From assembly GCA_016281115.1 (NCBI GenBank), contig JAEEHZ010000011.1, forward strand, positions 1-10,327: a stretch of DNA of 10,327 nt. Reading direction: 5' to 3'. Position numbers and translations under genes: made by a program. The DNA comes from Clostridiaceae bacterium. Lineage in GTDB: Bacteria; Bacillota; Clostridia; Oscillospirales; Acutalibacteraceae. Under the pieces are notes generated by a model that worked only from the letters and a program-made list of their open reading frames with translations, was not told where the DNA came from and did not search any database. Positions 8,224 to 10,327 of the stretch are shown here, piece after piece (within the stretch, counting starts at the first letter, position 1; each line of letters starts with the position of its first letter).

Positions 8224-8259
8224 TATCCCTACACACATTTTATACAGTGTGCAGGGATA
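8224..8259 (-). terminator. Likely terminator of the HtrA gene (minus strand)
   Basis: A 13-position stem (8224-8236 with 8247-8259) closes a 10-base loop, 18 bases past the HtrA stop. Positions 8231 and 8252 are an A-C mismatch in plus-strand RNA but a G-U pair in minus-strand RNA, so the helix is continuous only on the minus strand. The sequence that follows on that strand is T-rich (TTCTTATGCTTTAATA) but lacks a clean U-run, so strength is uncertain. The rest of the 188-base gap between the genes shows no supportable gene. Confidence 0.65.
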
Positions 8260-8277
8260 AATCGGTTAAACATATTG

Positions 8278-10327
8278 TTAAGGCTGTTTTTCAGTATCGG
8301 TCGTAACGATAACTGTCTCTTGTGTTTCACCCAGATCGGCAAGAAGCTTTATTTTAACTTCAAAGGTGTTTTTCTTTGATTTTGCGGAGGCTTCTCTGTA
8401 AAGGGTAACAGTCACCTCATCACCCGGATTGTATTTATCAAGCTCGGTGTAAAGCTCGCTGAAAGATGAAATTTCAACTCCGTTAAATGCGGTTATAAGG
8501 TCGTTTGCCTTTGCTTCGGTATTTTTAAACGGGCTGTCTTTGCTGAAGTCAATAATAAGTATTCCCGGCGGGCATCCGTAAGTGGCAGCCAAAGTGGCGG
8601 ATACTTCTTTTCCGGTTATGCCTATTCTTACGCGGTTAGATACATAACCCTGTGTAATAAGGTCGTCGCAAATACTTTTTACCGTTGCGCTCGGTATTGC
8701 AAAGCCCATACCCTCATACTCTTCATCAACTATCTTAATTGTGTTTATACCTATGACCTGACCGTAAAGGTTCGCAAGAGGTCCGCCGCTGTTGCCGGGG
8801 TTGATTGCCGCGTCGGTCTGGATATAGTTTACATAACTGAAGGTTGAAACGCTGCGGTTTATCGCGGATATTATACCTCTTGTGATCGAATTTGAGTATT
8901 CGCTGCCGCCGGGGTTGCCTATTGCAACAACATCTTGCCCTACGGATATTTGCGTGCTGTCTGCAAATGTTGCGGCAACAAGGGGTTTGTCAGCCTTTAT
9001 TTTCAAAACGGCGAGGTCTGTTTTTGTGTCAAAGCCTACAGGTTTCGCTTCGTATTGTTCATTGCCTAACGTTACAAAAACATCATATTCTGTTTTTGAA
9101 TCGCCGATAACATGGCTGTTTGTAGCGATATATCCGTCGCTTGTCACAATAATTCCCGTACCTTCTGAGGCAGGTCCTTCAGTAACCGTTGTAAGTCCTT
9201 TTTTGTAGCATACAACTCCAACAACAGAAGGCGAGAGTACTTCGTAAGCGTGCTGTGCGGAATATTCGTTTGTATCTATATTCGGCTGCTGATAAATGTC
9301 TAATCCGCTGCTGTTTGGGTTTGTTATCTCTGTGTCGGGATTTGCGAATATATTGTCAGTAGAAGGGATTTCTGTATCTGTTTGTAATACATCGGTATCG
9401 CTCAATGTGTTGTTATTCGGCGTTATTGCTGAATTGGAGATTGCTTTTATCCCGAAATAAATACCTACGAGCGCCAGACATACTACAACTATCAGAAGCG
9501 TTACAATAAGAACGGTCTTGCTTGAATTCTTTGGCTTGGTTTTTGCTTTTGCTTGCTTTGTGCGCGGCGCCGTGGGGTTTTGCGGCAAGTTGGTTATATA
9601 CGTATTTTGCGGATGGTTATCGGACGGTTTTTTTGGATTTTCATTCGTGGGAGCCTTAGGAAAATCTGTCGGCTTATTAACTGTTTCAGATGAATTATTA
9701 CGATCTTTATATAACTCGTTGTTGAGGGGAAGCGGTGCAACGGTTCTCAGCGGTTGTACAGGTCTGTCAACGGGTCTTTGCGGAATACCCGTACGTCCCG
9801 GCATATCCGCTCTCTGTGCAGGCTGAGGGAGCATATTAGGTCTCAGCGGTTGTACAGGTCTGTCAACGGGTCTTTGAGGAATATCCGTACGTCCCGGCAT
9901 ATCTGCTCTCTGTGCAGGCTGAGGGGGCATATTCGGTCTCAGTTGTTGTACAGGTCTGTCAACGGGTCTTTGAGGAATACCCGTACGTCCCGGCATATCT
10001 GCTCTTTGTGCAGGCTGAGGGGGCATATTCGGTCTCAGCGGCTGCGCAGGTCTGTCAACGGGCCTTTGAGGAATACCCGTACGTCCCGGCATATCCGCTC
10101 TTTGTAAAGGCTGAGGGGGCATATTCGGTCTCAGCGGCTGCGCAGGTCTGTCAACGGGTCTTTGAGGAGTAGCCGTACGTCCCGGCATATCCGCGCTTTG
10201 GACAGGCTGATGGGGCATATTCGATCTCAGTGGTTGTGCAGGTCTGTCAACGGGCCCTTGAGGAATACCCGTACGTCCCGGCATATCCGCTCTTTGTAAA
10301 GGCTGAGGGGGCATATTCGGTCTCAGC
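8278..10327 (-). CDS. htrA: HtrA/DegP-like membrane-anchored serine protease with PDZ domain and repeat-bearing N-terminus (5' end outside window)
   Basis: This is an envelope quality-control protease that degrades misfolded exported proteins. Residues are counted from the Met codon at 10314-10312. Residues 1-192 are six 32-aa Pro/Arg-rich repeats; 193-266 are a polar, Lys/Pro-rich linker; 267-289 form the membrane helix (KTVLIVTLLIVVVCLALVGI), with basic residues before it, so the repeats face the cytoplasm. After a Thr/Asp/Asn-rich spacer (290-350) comes the S1C trypsin-like domain (about 355-548) with a complete triad: His401 in ATNSHV, Asp433 in KTDLAVLKI and Ser509 in NPGNSGGPL. A single PDZ domain follows (about 562-656), then a short acidic tail. 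The Met at 10314 is the recurrent Met of the repeat, and the repeat frame stays open to the window edge, so the real start lies to the right. The gene converges on the kinase operon and is transcribed separately. Apart from the repeats, the layout matches Gram-positive HtrA proteins. Confidence 0.95.
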   Translation of the reverse strand, partial: LRPNMPPQPLQRADMPGRTGIPQGPVDRPAQPLRSNMPHQPVQSADMPGRTATPQRPVDRPAQPLRPNMPPQPLQRADMPGRTGIPQRPVDRPAQPLRPNMPPQPAQRADMPGRTGIPQRPVDRPVQQLRPNMPPQPAQRADMPGRTDIPQRPVDRPVQPLRPNMLPQPAQRADMPGRTGIPQRPVDRPVQPLRTVAPLPLNNELYKDRNNSSETVNKPTDFPKAPTNENPKKPSDNHPQNTYITNLPQNPTAPRTKQAKAKTKPKNSSKTVLIVTLLIVVVCLALVGIYFGIKAISNSAITPNNNTLSDTDVLQTDTEIPSTDNIFANPDTEITNPNSSGLDIYQQPNIDTNEYSAQHAYEVLSPSVVGVVCYKKGLTTVTEGPASEGTGIIVTSDGYIATNSHVIGDSKTEYDVFVTLGNEQYEAKPVGFDTKTDLAVLKIKADKPLVAATFADSTQISVGQDVVAIGNPGGSEYSNSITRGIISAINRSVSTFSYVNYIQTDAAINPGNSGGPLANLYGQVIGINTIKIVDEEYEGMGFAIPSATVKSICDDLITQGYVSNRVRIGITGKEVSATLAATYGCPPGILIIDFSKDSPFKNTEAKANDLITAFNGVEISSFSELYTELDKYNPGDEVTVTLYREASAKSKKNTFEVKIKLLADLGETQETVIVTTDTEKQP
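9739..10327 (-). repeat. 96-bp in-frame tandem repeat, six full copies plus one cut by the window edge
   Basis: Units in plus-strand order are 9739-9834, 9835-9930, 9931-10026, 10027-10122, 10123-10218 and 10219-10314, with part of a seventh at 10315-10327. Each encodes 32 residues of the pattern MPPQPxQRADMPGRTGIPQ then RPVDRPxQPLRPN: about nine Pro, five Arg, two Asp and usually a single Thr. The DNA copies are nearly identical, which points to recent expansion by slippage or unequal recombination; copy number probably varies between strains. The two copies farthest from the membrane segment carry the most changes (QGP, RSN, PHQPVQS, TATP), while the next four differ mainly at an A/V or A/L position. 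Because the unit is a multiple of three, changes in copy number keep the protease in frame. Confidence 0.97.

Noticed and set aside
9384..9395. TDVL motif in the HtrA linker (residues 307-310), like that in the 185-aa protein
   Set aside because: It lies after the membrane helix, so it should be outside the cell and out of reach of the kinase; a single four-residue match is probably chance.
9518..10172. Long open frames on the plus strand opposite the HtrA repeat region
   Set aside because: They arise because a stop-free 96-bp unit, a multiple of three, is repeated; any frame open in one copy stays open in all. No ribosome site precedes them, and the minus-strand reading has clear protease homology in continuous frame.
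10312..10314. Start codon of the HtrA protein at the last in-window ATG
   Set aside because: This Met recurs in the same place in the repeat units, has no separate ribosome site, and the reading frame and repeat continue to the window edge (LRPN codons at 10315-10327).
9739..10327. CRISPR array
   Set aside because: The repeats are 96 bp, contiguous and without spacers, and encode a continuous protein segment in frame with HtrA.

Overview
The window looks like chromosomal DNA of a low-to-mid GC Gram-positive bacterium, most likely a gut Clostridia member of the Ruminococcaceae/Oscillospiraceae type. The signs are consensus AGGAGG ribosome sites before every gene start seen, a eukaryotic-like Ser/Thr kinase beside a PP2C phosphatase, a very large membrane-anchored Ig-like surface protein, and an HtrA protease with a single N-terminal membrane anchor. 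This placement is inferred from gene content and style, not from a marker gene.

Layout. Positions 1-8089 hold a tight plus-strand gene run that enters from the left edge: the last 37 codons of a PP2C-type Ser/Thr phosphatase, a 558-aa transmembrane Ser/Thr kinase, a 185-aa single-pass membrane protein with a Thr-rich cytoplasmic tail, and a 1901-aa exported protein built from about ten Ig-like modules and ending in a membrane anchor. Gaps between these genes are only 7-17 bases, and each gene's ribosome site overlaps or abuts the end of the gene before it, so this is almost certainly one operon whose promoter lies left of the window. A 188-bp convergent intergenic region follows, with two hairpins that fit one terminator per strand. 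From 8278 to the right edge, on the minus strand, is an HtrA-type serine protease with a PDZ domain. Its predicted cytoplasmic N-terminus is made of six in-frame copies of a 96-bp (32-aa) Pro/Arg-rich tandem repeat that runs off the right edge, so its true start is not in the window.

How they may work together. Kinase and phosphatase form a reversible phosphorylation pair. The kinase has an extracellular helical, TPR-like sensor half in place of PASTA repeats. The 185-aa protein carries regularly spaced T-x-V-L motifs that fit the pThr(+3) recognition rule of FHA domains, which makes it a candidate phospho-scaffold. The 1901-aa protein would be the surface-exposed output or sensed component. 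HtrA is convergent and independently transcribed, but it is also an envelope protein, and its repeat keeps one Thr per unit. Together this suggests an envelope-linked Ser/Thr phospho-signalling locus. The individual families are known; the combination, the T-x-V-L array and the HtrA repeat tail are the parts worth following up.
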